This document shows positions 1 through 6,981 of a DNA stretch of 21,379 bases, piece after piece. Source of the stretch: Caulobacteraceae bacterium UBA6225 (GTDB lineage: Bacteria; Pseudomonadota; Alphaproteobacteria; Caulobacterales; Caulobacteraceae). Numbering within the stretch: the first letter of the stretch is position 1; the number at the start of each line of letters is the position of its first letter. Under the pieces are notes generated by a model. That model saw only the letters and a list, made by a program, of their open reading frames with translations. It had not been told where the DNA came from and did not search any database. The stretch covers positions 10,178-31,556 of the forward strand of contig DJWR01000152.1 in assembly GCA_002441055.1 (NCBI GenBank). The letters run 5' to 3'. The translations under genes were made by a program, and so were the position numbers.

Positions 1-383
1 GACTCGATGTCGCCGTTGGGCGAGCCGCAGTTCGGAGCGCCGGCCGTGCGGACCACGCCGGGGGTGCAGAGCCCGGCGAACGAGCCGGGAGCGCCGCGGA
101 CGCTGGTGATGTCGCCGGGGCGATAGCCGCCCTCAAGCTCAACGCGCCAGTTGGGGTTCAGGCGATAGCCGAGACGGGCGAAGCCTGCCCAGTCGTCGTC
201 CTGGTTGAATTCCCAATTGTAGGGAGCGCCGCCAGGACCGTTGTTGGACGAACCGGTTTCCAGCCCTTCGGGCCAGTGATAGCCCAGATCCATCGCGCCG
301 TACCAGCCGGCGTCTTGCGCAGACGCGCCCGATGCGGCGAAGACCGCAGCCAGGGCGGCCCCTGCCAGGAGTTTGAATTTCAT
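1..383 (-). CDS. Outer-membrane beta-barrel protein, OmpA-like N-terminal part (partial, 3' end outside window)
   Basis: The gene runs off the left edge, so only about 127 N-terminal residues are visible. They begin MKFKLLAGAALAAVFAA and continue through SGASAQDAGWYG, a clear Sec signal peptide with a likely cleavage after ASA. The mature start contains DAGWYGAMDLGYHW, followed by repeated short strands ending in aromatic residues (FARLGYRL, WRVELEGGY). This is the pattern of a transmembrane beta-barrel of the OmpA/OmpW-like porin superfamily. The ATG at 383-381 is preceded by AAGAGGG at a suitable distance. A loop with two cysteines lies near the truncated end. Whether a C-terminal peptidoglycan-binding OmpA domain follows cannot be seen. 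The barrel assignment is from composition and pattern; the exact subfamily is uncertain. Confidence 0.8.
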   Translation of the reverse strand, partial: MKFKLLAGAALAAVFAASGASAQDAGWYGAMDLGYHWPEGLETGSSNNGPGGAPYNWEFNQDDDWAGFARLGYRLNPNWRVELEGGYRPGDITSVRGAPGSFAGLCTPGVVRTAGAPNCGSPNGDIE

Positions 384-881
384 ATTTGAGCCCTCTTCAT
401 GCCCTCTGCTGCGGCCATATGACCCAGCAGCGTTATAGCAAGGCCGACGGGATGCGAAAGTGTCGCCAGAGCAACACACCTGCGCAATCCTTCAGCCGAT
501 TGATCGAATTTCGCGAGAAAGTCCCGGTCGTCCCCCTCCCTTGGCCCCCCAGCGCGCACACCCGCCAATGGTGGGTGACCTTCCAGGGCTCTCGCCGCCC
601 CTCGGCCGCTGGGCCGACAAACACAACTGTCCAACCCGGCGAGGGCTCTCCCCCCTATCCGCCGAGGCAGGCGCCAGAAACGCGAGATCAGACCTTTAGG
701 GCCTAACCACGCGCCAGGACTGGCGACGGGGCTCTAACGCTGAATAAGGACGGCGGTTCCAAAAAAAGTCCGCCTCAAGATGGCTTCAGCTTTTCCCCGA
801 CGATGGGCTCAATGGTGCAGCCCGCAGGAGAAATGCGCTACGTCCTTCTCTCATGAGTGGAGTTGGACCGCTCCGGATGGC
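384..881. other. Intergenic region between outer-membrane protein gene and antiporter gene
   Basis: I see no supportable gene in these 498 nt. Short open frames on both strands lack ribosome binding sites and recognisable protein content. The region holds the promoter candidate at 432-439, a 6-bp hairpin at 602-617 (TCGGCC, loop GCTG, GGCCGA), and a run of seven A on the plus strand at 761-767. That run lies in the loop of GGCGG/CCGCC arms (752-756 and 770-774). Read on the minus strand it is a T7 tract about 115 nt downstream of the antiporter stop, but without a good stem in front of it, so I do not call it a terminator. Confidence 0.5.
432..439 (-). promoter_or_regulatory. Candidate -10 element for the outer-membrane protein gene
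   Basis: The minus strand reads GCTATAAC here, an 8/8 match to the Caulobacter housekeeping -10 consensus GCTANAWC. It is preceded by TG in an extended -10 arrangement. No good TTGACGS-like -35 lies at the expected distance; the closest is a poor TTTCGC. Transcription from it would give a leader of roughly 40 nt before the ATG at 383. This is a consensus match only. Confidence 0.5.
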
Positions 882-2657
882 TCAGGCCTTGTCCGTCGCC
901 CGGGCCCGCCGCCCCCGTCCGCCGAGGGAATCTGGGCGATTGAGTTCCTGGCGATATTCGTCACGGCGCTCATGGATGGAGGCGATCACCAACCCCATCG
1001 GCACGCCGATCTCCACCAGGACCGTCTCGGAGAGCTGAAGACTCGCCTCGACCGTTTCGGGCACGGCGTCGGTGGCGCCCATCTCATAGAGGCGCTTGGC
1101 ATGGCGCGCATCCCTCGCGCGCGCCACGATGACCAGGTCGGGGCGAATGCGCCGGGCCACGGCCACCACAGTCTCGGCCGCCTCGGGGTTGTCCATGGTC
1201 ACGACCAGGGCGCGGGCCTCCCCCAGGCCACACCTGAGGAGAAACTCGCTCCGCGCGGCGTCGCCGTAGAAGCAGGGCATCCGATTGCGCCGCGCCTGCT
1301 CCACCAGTCTGGGATCACGCTCGGCCGCCACCCAGGTCGCCCCGTGGCGGGTGAGCATGTCGCCGACGAGCTGTCCGACGCGGCCAAAACCGACAATGAG
1401 GACGCCGGCGAACTCGTCCGCATCCTCCGGCGCCTCAGCCACCGGGGGCGGCGGCGCGCGGCGAGCCACCTTCTGACCCAGCCAGGCCAGGACCGGAACC
1501 ATGGCCATGGTCAGGGTGGCCGAAACAATGACGAACTCGCCAACCTCGCGGGGGACGACCCCAAGCCCCATGGCCTGGTCGAGAATCACGAAGGCGAACT
1601 CACCCCCGGCCGCCAGGGGCAGAGCGATCTCTATGGCGCCCAGCCGGGTCATGCCGGTGAACCGCGCCAGGGCGAAGATCACCGCCCCCTTGACCAGCAG
1701 AAGGCCCGCCGCCAGGGCCAGCACCTCCAGGGGACGGGCAGCGACAAGCGACAGATTGAGGCCAATACCCACCGACAGGAAAAAGAGCCCCAGAAGCAGG
1801 CCCTTGAACGGCTCGATCGTGACCTCGACCTCGTGGCGGAACTCCGTCTCAGCCAGCAGCAGGCCGGCGATAAAGGCGCCCAGCGCCATGGACAGCCCGG
1901 TTACGGCGCTGACCAGACCCGCACCGATGACCACCAGCAGGCAGGCGGCCATGAACAGCTCTTCGCTCTTGGCCCGGGCCACCGAACGCAGGAGCGGCCG
2001 CAGCATCAGACGTCCGAAAGCCACCAGGCCGATCATGCCCAGAACCGCCGGCGCGAAGGCCAGCAGGAGCTTTGGCGACAACTCCTCGCCCCCCCGGGCG
2101 CCGAGGACCGCCAGGGTGACCAGGATCGGCGCCACCGCCAGGTCCTGGAACAGCAGAATGGAGAAGGTGGCGCGGCCGGTGGTGGAATGGTGCCGACGCT
2201 GCTCAATCAGCACCGGCATGACGATGGCGGTGGAGGACAGGGCGAGCGCCGCCCCGATCGCCGCCGCCGGGGCCACCTCCATGCCAAACAGCATGGCCAG
2301 GGCCGCCAGGATGACCAGGCTGATCCCGACCTGTCCGGCGCCGAGGCCAAACACCAGCCGACGCATCAGGCGCAACCGCTCCCAGGACAGCTCCAGGCCG
2401 ATCATGAAGAGCAGGAAGACGACCCCCAGCTCGGCCAGGGTGGCGATGTCGTCGGGGTTGCCCACCGTGAAATAGGCCACCCAGGGGGCGAACTCCCCGA
2501 ACCTGGCCAGGCCGAACGGGCCAAGGGCGACGCCGGCCAGGATGAAGCCCAGGATCGGACTGATCTTCCAACGCCGAAACAGGGGCACGACAACGCCGGC
2601 TGTGGCCAGGAACAGAACGATATCCTTGTAGCCCTCCGCCGATCCGTGTCCGTCCAT
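882..2657 (-). CDS. CPA2-family monovalent cation:proton antiporter (KefB/YbaL-like) with TrkA-N domain
   Basis: This 591-residue inner-membrane protein would exchange K+ (or Na+) for protons. Residues about 10-395 form a Na+/H+ exchanger domain with about twelve hydrophobic segments. Family features include LGFILAGVALGP (36-47), LLFQDLAVAP (168-177), a SMALGAFIAGLLLAE segment (256-270) and FFLSVGIGLNL (292-302). A proline-rich linker near 402-410 leads to a Rossmann RCK/TrkA-N domain with the nucleotide-binding motif GFGRVGQLVGDML (423-435). No clear RCK_C domain follows; the tail is short, basic and probably disordered. Length and order match KefB/KefC/YbaL relatives. Which ion it carries, and whether glutathione adducts gate it, cannot be read from the sequence. 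The start ATG at 2657 follows GGGGGA at a short spacing. It is transcribed divergently from the acyl-CoA synthetase gene. Confidence 0.93.
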   Translation of the reverse strand: MDGHGSAEGYKDIVLFLATAGVVVPLFRRWKISPILGFILAGVALGPFGLARFGEFAPWVAYFTVGNPDDIATLAELGVVFLLFMIGLELSWERLRLMRRLVFGLGAGQVGISLVILAALAMLFGMEVAPAAAIGAALALSSTAIVMPVLIEQRRHHSTTGRATFSILLFQDLAVAPILVTLAVLGARGGEELSPKLLLAFAPAVLGMIGLVAFGRLMLRPLLRSVARAKSEELFMAACLLVVIGAGLVSAVTGLSMALGAFIAGLLLAETEFRHEVEVTIEPFKGLLLGLFFLSVGIGLNLSLVAARPLEVLALAAGLLLVKGAVIFALARFTGMTRLGAIEIALPLAAGGEFAFVILDQAMGLGVVPREVGEFVIVSATLTMAMVPVLAWLGQKVARRAPPPPVAEAPEDADEFAGVLIVGFGRVGQLVGDMLTRHGATWVAAERDPRLVEQARRNRMPCFYGDAARSEFLLRCGLGEARALVVTMDNPEAAETVVAVARRIRPDLVIVARARDARHAKRLYEMGATDAVPETVEASLQLSETVLVEIGVPMGLVIASIHERRDEYRQELNRPDSLGGRGRRARATDKA

Positions 2658-2683
2658 GCCGTCCCCCGCAAGCTTCCCGGCTG

Positions 2684-2691
2684 GTTATGGC
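2684..2691 (-). promoter_or_regulatory. Candidate -10 element for the antiporter gene
   Basis: The minus strand reads GCCATAAC, seven of eight matches to GCTANAWC, about 27 nt upstream of the antiporter ATG. This would give a leader of roughly 20 nt. I find no convincing -35 element, so the call rests on the -10 match and position. Confidence 0.3.
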
Positions 2692-2763
2692 AGGCGTCGC
2701 GGCCTGGGAGAACCTTCGCGGCTCCCGCTGCGCGAGCTTACCCAGACGAACGCTCCGGCGAAG

Positions 2764-2792
2764 TTGACTCGACGCAGAGCCGTCCTCTTTAT
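2764..2792 (+). promoter_or_regulatory. Candidate promoter for the acyl-CoA synthetase gene
   Basis: TTGACTC at 2764-2770 matches six of seven positions of the TTGACGS -35 element. A T-rich CTTTAT lies 17 nt further at 2787-2792 and is a weak -10 match. Transcription would start about 25 nt before the GTG start at 2825. Confidence 0.3.
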
Positions 2793-2824
2793 GCCCCGCA
2801 TATTTTAAAGATGGAGGACGTCCT

Positions 2825-4459
2825 GTGGAGGTTTGGAATTACGCCAACCTGTGGGAATCGGTCGCGCGCGCGACACCGACCCGGCCAGCGCTCATTCACG
2901 GGGCGCAGGTGCTCACCTGGGAGCAATTTGACCGTCGGGCCAACGCCCTCGCCCGCCAGTTGGTCGAGAAGGGCCTGAGCCACCAGTCCAAGGTAGCCGC
3001 CTATCTCTATAACGGGCCAGAGTACATCGAGACCTACTATGCGGCGTTCAAGGCGGGCCTGGTCCCCTTCAACACCAATTACCGCTACAGCGGCGATGAG
3101 CTGATCTATCTGTTCGACAACGCCGACGCCGAGGCCGTGGTCTTTCACGCCTCCTTCGCCGAGACCGCCGCCTCTGTCCGCGAGCGCCTGCCCAAGGTGA
3201 AAGCCTGGATCGCTGTCGCCGAAGAGGGCTTCCCGGTTCCCGACTGGGCCGAGGACTATGACGCCATTGTCGCTGGCGATGGCGCGCGATTCGAAGCCGC
3301 TTGGGGCCGCTCGGCCGACGACCTGCTCTTTATGTACACCGGCGGCACCACCGGCATGCCCAAGGGCGTGATGTGGCGCCAGGAGGACCTGTTCAAGGGC
3401 CTCGGCGGCGGCGCCAATCTGCTGCTTGGCCTGCCGCCCCTGGAGACCGTTGAAGAGGCCGGCGCCCGCGCCAAGGCCACCGCCGTCTCCCCCGAACCCC
3501 AGGCGATCACAATTCCGGTCGCCCCCCTGATGCACGCCACCGGCCAGTTCATTTCCTTTGGCCTGCTGATCAGCGGAGGCGCCATCGCCACCATGCCCTC
3601 GCGCAAGTTCGATCCCGCAGTCCTGTTCGACGAGGTCGAGCGCCTGGGCGTCAGCAGCCTGATCATTGTCGGCCTGGCCTTCGCCGCCCCGATGCTGGAA
3701 TGCCTGGAGGCCAATCCCGGTCGCTGGACCATGCCCAGCCTCAAGCGCATCGTTTCCTCCGGCACCATGTGGTCGGCGGAAAACAAGGAGGGCCTGCTCA
3801 AGCACCTGCCCAACATCATGCTGATGGACAGCCTGGGCTCTTCCGAAGCCCTGGGCCTGGCCTCTTCGGCCTCGGGCGGCGGCGTCTCGGCGGCGACGGC
3901 CAAGTTCGCCACCGGCCCCAATGCGGCGGTCTTCACCGAGGACGGTCGCCGGGTGGCGCCGGGCTCGGGCGAGCGCGGCCTGGTGGCCGTGGGCGGCCAC
4001 ACGCCCCTCGGCTACTACAAGGATGAGGAAAAGTCGGCCAAGACCTTCCGCATCTTCGAGGGCCAGCGTTGGTCCGTGCCCGGCGACTGGGCCACGGTGG
4101 AGGCCGACGGCGCCATCACCCTGCTCGGCCGCGGCAGCCAGGTGATCAACACCGGCGGCGAAAAGGTCTTCCCCGAAGAGGTGGAAGAATCCCTCAAGCG
4201 CTTCCCCGGCGTGCGTGACGCCGCCGTCGTCGGCCTGCCCGATCCGCGATTCGGCGAGCGGATCTGTGCGGTGGTGGATGTGGCGGGCGGCGCCGAGCCC
4301 TCCTTGGCCGACCTGCAGGCGCATGTGAAATCGAACCTGGCCGACTACAAGGTTCCCCGGGACCTGGTGTTTGCTCCGGTGATGCGCGCGCCCAATGGCA
4401 AGCTGGACTACAAGTCCGTGCGAGCCCAGGCCCTGGAGGCTCTGGGGGCCAAGGCCTGA
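2825..4459 (+). CDS. Acyl-CoA synthetase (AMP-forming, FadD-like)
   Basis: The 544-residue product is a member of the adenylate-forming enzymes that activate a carboxylic acid with ATP and load it onto CoA. The AMP-binding P-loop YTGGTTGMPKGVMW is at 171-184. SSEALG (about 339-344) lies in the expected acyl-adenylate pocket region. The hinge GRGSQVINTGGEKVFPEEVE precedes the mobile C-terminal domain, and the catalytic lysine is expected at K526 in PNGKLDYK. The length is typical. The start is GTG at 2825, chosen because GGAGG at 2813-2817 lies 7 nt upstream and the protein then begins MEVWNYANLW. The substrate cannot be deduced; it resembles enzymes for medium/long-chain or unusual acids in actinobacteria and Caulobacterales. 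It stands alone, divergent from the antiporter gene. A hairpin separates it from the peptidase gene. Confidence 0.93.
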   Translation: MEVWNYANLWESVARATPTRPALIHGAQVLTWEQFDRRANALARQLVEKGLSHQSKVAAYLYNGPEYIETYYAAFKAGLVPFNTNYRYSGDELIYLFDNADAEAVVFHASFAETAASVRERLPKVKAWIAVAEEGFPVPDWAEDYDAIVAGDGARFEAAWGRSADDLLFMYTGGTTGMPKGVMWRQEDLFKGLGGGANLLLGLPPLETVEEAGARAKATAVSPEPQAITIPVAPLMHATGQFISFGLLISGGAIATMPSRKFDPAVLFDEVERLGVSSLIIVGLAFAAPMLECLEANPGRWTMPSLKRIVSSGTMWSAENKEGLLKHLPNIMLMDSLGSSEALGLASSASGGGVSAATAKFATGPNAAVFTEDGRRVAPGSGERGLVAVGGHTPLGYYKDEEKSAKTFRIFEGQRWSVPGDWATVEADGAITLLGRGSQVINTGGEKVFPEEVEESLKRFPGVRDAAVVGLPDPRFGERICAVVDVAGGAEPSLADLQAHVKSNLADYKVPRDLVFAPVMRAPNGKLDYKSVRAQALEALGAKA

Positions 4460-4473
4460 CCCCCGCCAGGGAC

Positions 4474-4488
4474 TTAACAAAAATGTAA
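4474..4488 (+). promoter_or_regulatory. Possible CtrA-like box (TTAA-N7-GTAA)
   Basis: TTAA at 4474-4477, a 7-nt spacer, then GTAA at 4485-4488 gives seven of eight positions of the CtrA full site TTAA-N7-TTAA. It sits in an unusually AT-rich patch just upstream of the peptidase gene. CtrA is the cell-cycle regulator of Caulobacterales. The match is short and could be chance. Confidence 0.25.
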
Positions 4489-4498
4489 TGAGCGATTG

Positions 4499-4538
4499 AG
4501 GGTCTGGGCGGGGCATGTTCGCCCCCATCCCAGACCCT
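4499..4538 (+). other. Strong hairpin between acyl-CoA synthetase and peptidase genes
   Basis: GGGTCTGGG (4500-4508) pairs perfectly with CCCAGACCC (4529-4537), and A4499-T4538 extends the stem. An inner GGGG/CCCC stem can also form. No T-run follows, so it is not a standard intrinsic terminator. It ends only 2 nt before the GAAGG ribosome binding site of the peptidase gene, so it may instead be a leader structure or an RNA-stabilising or Rho-assisting element. Confidence 0.5.
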
Positions 4539-4557
4539 TGAAGGCTGATCATTGCAC

Positions 4558-6645
4558 ATGAAGACCCTCTGGTTCAGCGCCGCTGCGGCGGCCGCCCTGA
4601 TCACCGCCACGGCTCCGGCCGAGGCCCGCGACTGGCGCCCCGTTCACCTGCCGAGCGCCGCGCCCACTCCAGCGGGCGGCGACGCCACCCAGGCCCAGCG
4701 CATGGGAACCTGGGGTTTTGACCGCACCGGGATGAACCCCTCCGTCCGCCCCGGCGCCGACTTTTTCCTGCATGCCAACGGCGCCTATGTGGACGCCCTG
4801 GAGATCCCCGCCGACCGTTCGCGGTTTGGCACCTTCGACGCCCTGCATGAGCTCTCTGTGGAGCGGATGCGGGTGGTGCTGGAGCGCTCGGCCGCTGACG
4901 CAGCGGCTGCGGGCGACGAGGCCCTGATCGGCGCCTTCTATCGCAGCTTCATGGATGAGGCCTCCGTGGACGCCCTGGGCGCCAAACCCCTGGCGGACGA
5001 TCTCGCAAAGATCCGCGCGGCCGATAGCGACGCCGCCCTCGTGCGCCTGATGGGCGAGACCATGAAGGGGTTCGGCGGCTCGATCTTCAGCGCCTATGTC
5101 TATGACGACGCCAAGGACCCCGAGCGCTACACCGTCTATCTGGGCCAGGCCGGCATCGGCATGCCCGACCGCGACTATTATCTGGACGAGCGGTTCGCTG
5201 AGCAGAAGGCCAAGTACCAGGCCTATGTGACCCAGCTGCTCACCCTGGCTGGCTGGGCCGAACCCGAGGCCAACGCCAAGGCCATCGTCGAGATGGAGAC
5301 TAAAATCGCCGAGGTCTCCTGGGTGCGAGCCGATCGCCGGGACGACGACAAGACCTACAACCCCTATACGGTGGCCGAGCTGTCGGCCTTCGCACCCGCC
5401 TTCCCCTGGACCGCCTTCCTGGAGGGCGCCGATCTGCAAGGGGCGACTAAGCTGGTCGCGGCCGAAAACACCGCCTTCCCGAAGATCGCCGAAATCTACG
5501 CTGAGACCCCGCTCTCAGTGCGCCAAGCCTGGGCGGCCTATACCCTGACCGATCAGGCCGCGCCCTATCTGTCCAAGGCCTTTGTCCAGGCTCGTCATGA
5601 GTTCCGGGAAAAGACCCTGTCGGGCCAGCCGGAGCAGCGGCCCCGCTGGAAGCGGGCGGTGAGCCTGGTGGACTCCCAGGCGGGCGAGGCGCTGGGCCGG
5701 CTCTATGTGGCCGACTACTTCCCGCCTGAGAGCAAGGCCAAGATGGAAGCCCTGGTGGGTGACATCAAGGCGGCCATGGAGGCCCGCCTCAAGGGCCTGA
5801 CCTGGATGGGCGATGAGACCAAGACCAAGGCCCTGGAGAAGCTGTCCAAGTTCACCGTCAAGATCGGCTATCCTGAGGAGTGGCGCGACTACAGCGGCCT
5901 GGAGATCCGCCCGGACGACCTCTATGGCAATGTCCAGCGGGCCTCGGCCTTCGACTGGGCCTTCCGGGTCGGCCGGCTGGACGAGCCGGTGGATGACAAG
6001 GAGTGGGGCATGACGCCCCCCACCGTGAACGCCTATTACAGCCCGACCAAGAACCAGATCGTCTTCCCGGCCGCCATCCTGCAGCCGCCCTTCTTCGACC
6101 CCGACGCCGATCCGGCCATCAACTATGGGGGCATCGGCGGGGTGATCGGCCACGAGATCACCCATGGCTTCGATGACCAGGGGCGCAAGTCCGACGGCGA
6201 CGGCAAGCTGACCGACTGGTGGACCGCCGAGGACGCGGAGAAGTTCAACGCCCAGGCTCAGAAACTTGGCGCACAATATTCGGCCATCGAGCCGATCCCA
6301 GGCCTGCCGATCAATGGCCAGTTGAGCATGGGCGAGAACATCGCCGACCTGGGCGGCGTGCTGCTGGCCCTCGACGCCTACAACCTGTCGCTGGACGGCA
6401 AGCCGGCGCCGGTGATCGACGGCTTCACGGGTGAACAGCGAGTCTTCCTGGGCTGGGCGCAGGTCTGGAGGGGCAAGTATCGCGAGGACGCCCTGCGCCG
6501 CCAACTGGTCGCTGGCCCGCATTCTCCGCCCCACTACCGGGTGAATGTGCCGATCACCAACATCGACGCCTGGTACGACGCCTTTGGCGTCAGCCCGGAA
6601 GACCCGATGTATGTGGCCCCCGACGCGCGGGTCCGCATCTGGTGA
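4558..6645 (+). CDS. Exported M13-family zinc metallopeptidase (PepO/neprilysin-like)
   Basis: The 695-residue product begins with a Sec signal peptide (MKTLWFSAAAAAALITATA, cleavage after AEA), so it should act in the periplasm. Numbering from 4558, the zinc site HEITH is at 532-536. The third ligand E593 lies in GENIADLGG, where D597 completes the ExxxD motif. The substrate-binding NAYY motif is at 491-494, and the N-terminal M13 domain fills residues about 45-430. Length and order match M13 endopeptidases, which cleave oligopeptides. The C-terminus ends RVRIW, where many M13 enzymes have CxxW; the cysteine is absent here. Start choice is ambiguous. An in-frame TTG at 4552 lies 7 nt after GAAGG (4540-4544), while the ATG at 4558 lies 13 nt after it. 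I prefer ATG because of codon type and signal-peptide fit. Confidence 0.94.
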   Translation: MKTLWFSAAAAAALITATAPAEARDWRPVHLPSAAPTPAGGDATQAQRMGTWGFDRTGMNPSVRPGADFFLHANGAYVDALEIPADRSRFGTFDALHELSVERMRVVLERSAADAAAAGDEALIGAFYRSFMDEASVDALGAKPLADDLAKIRAADSDAALVRLMGETMKGFGGSIFSAYVYDDAKDPERYTVYLGQAGIGMPDRDYYLDERFAEQKAKYQAYVTQLLTLAGWAEPEANAKAIVEMETKIAEVSWVRADRRDDDKTYNPYTVAELSAFAPAFPWTAFLEGADLQGATKLVAAENTAFPKIAEIYAETPLSVRQAWAAYTLTDQAAPYLSKAFVQARHEFREKTLSGQPEQRPRWKRAVSLVDSQAGEALGRLYVADYFPPESKAKMEALVGDIKAAMEARLKGLTWMGDETKTKALEKLSKFTVKIGYPEEWRDYSGLEIRPDDLYGNVQRASAFDWAFRVGRLDEPVDDKEWGMTPPTVNAYYSPTKNQIVFPAAILQPPFFDPDADPAINYGGIGGVIGHEITHGFDDQGRKSDGDGKLTDWWTAEDAEKFNAQAQKLGAQYSAIEPIPGLPINGQLSMGENIADLGGVLLALDAYNLSLDGKPAPVIDGFTGEQRVFLGWAQVWRGKYREDALRRQLVAGPHSPPHYRVNVPITNIDAWYDAFGVSPEDPMYVAPDARVRIW

Positions 6646-6653
6646 GCCAAGGT

Positions 6654-6683
6654 GGGGCGGGCCAGACGGCTCGCCCCATTTTT
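6654..6683 (+). terminator. Intrinsic terminator of the M13 peptidase gene
   Basis: GGGGCGGGC (6654-6662), loop CAGACG and GCTCGCCCC (6669-6677) form a 9-bp stem with one G-T wobble. It is followed by ATTTTT. It begins 9 nt after the stop codon, a textbook Rho-independent terminator. Confidence 0.9.
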
Positions 6684-6722
6684 GACATTGCCGTCAATAT
6701 TATCTGAAGCTGGAAAAGAAAT

Positions 6723-6753
6723 GGCCCGTTGCGGGGGATAATCGCAACGGGCC
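6723..6753. terminator. Strong, probably bidirectional terminator hairpin
   Basis: GGCCCGTTGCG (6723-6733) pairs perfectly with CGCAACGGGCC (6743-6753) around the loop GGGGATAAT. On the plus strand it is followed by TGTTCTTATT, and on the minus strand by ATTTCTTTTCC. Either strand therefore gives a GC stem plus a U-rich tail. It could end read-through from the peptidase gene and from hisG, which stops about 220 nt away. Confidence 0.7.
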
Positions 6754-6764
6754 TGTTCTTATTG

Positions 6765-6783
6765 TGAGCTGCCGCTCATTTTT
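6765..6783 (+). terminator. Short hairpin with T5 tail
   Basis: TGAGC (6765-6769), loop TGCC and GCTCA (6774-6778) are followed directly by TTTTT. The stem is only 5 bp, so termination would be weak. It lies just downstream of the strong hairpin and could define the 3' end of a short transcript. Confidence 0.4.
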
Positions 6784-6787
6784 AGAG

Positions 6788-6809
6788 GGCGTTTCCTCCC
6801 CGAAACGCC
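6788..6809. other. Perfect 8-bp hairpin with C-rich/G-rich loop
   Basis: GGCGTTTC (6788-6795) and GAAACGCC (6802-6809) enclose CTCCCC on the plus strand, or GGGGAG on the minus strand. There is no T-run next to it on the plus strand. The plus-strand loop resembles an anti-Shine-Dalgarno sequence, as found in loops of several alphaproteobacterial small RNAs. Function is unknown. Confidence 0.45.
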
Positions 6810-6961
6810 GGGAGACTTCAGGACTTAAGCCGCCGTCTTGTCTCTCGCCAGGTGAGAAAACGGCAATTTCATGCCCGAGTCAATGCGACAATTCCACGAA
6901 CGGGCCAGTTTCCCCTCTGTTTTCCGAGATTTCCGCGAAAATCGGCTCACGTCCTCGGCAT

Positions 6962-6981
6962 AATTGACTCTTGCGTCAATT
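6962..6981. promoter_or_regulatory. Palindrome AATTGAC-N6-GTCAATT over the hisG stop codon
   Basis: Perfect 7-bp arms (6962-6968 and 6975-6981) surround TCTTGC. The TGA stop of hisG lies within the right arm. A near copy, TTGAC-N6-GTCAA, is at 6682-6697, and a degenerate one (GTCAATGCGACAATT) is at 6879-6893. The form is that of a dimeric repressor site, but the regulator is unknown. Confidence 0.35.

Larger units (their letters stand above)
6646..6975. other. Structure-rich intergenic region between peptidase and hisG 3' ends
   Basis: These 330 nt separate two convergent genes and hold no convincing protein gene. They contain the peptidase terminator, a strong 11-bp hairpin (6723-6753), a short hairpin followed by TTTTT (6765-6783), and an 8-bp hairpin with loop CTCCCC (6788-6809). 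There are also three related sequences built from TTGAC and GTCAA-like halves: 6682-6697, 6879-6893 and 6962-6981. The last spans the hisG stop codon. Simple convergent termination would not need this much; see findings. Confidence 0.6.

Noticed and set aside
386..706. 106-codon frame in the left intergenic region
   Set aside because: Starts with TTG, has no ribosome binding site, biased P/R/S/T composition and no recognisable domain.
761..767. T7 tract (minus strand) as terminator of the antiporter gene
   Set aside because: No adequate GC stem lies directly upstream; the run is in a loop between GGCGG/CCGCC arms.
780..2978. 732-codon open frame on the plus strand opposite the antiporter gene
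   Set aside because: Low-complexity H/G/Q/R-rich product, typical of an antisense frame in GC-rich DNA; the minus-strand frame has clear antiporter motifs.
2789..4552. 587-codon minus-strand frame opposite the acyl-CoA synthetase
   Set aside because: Composition is dominated by G, H, Q and A with no motif; the plus strand encodes a complete recognised enzyme.
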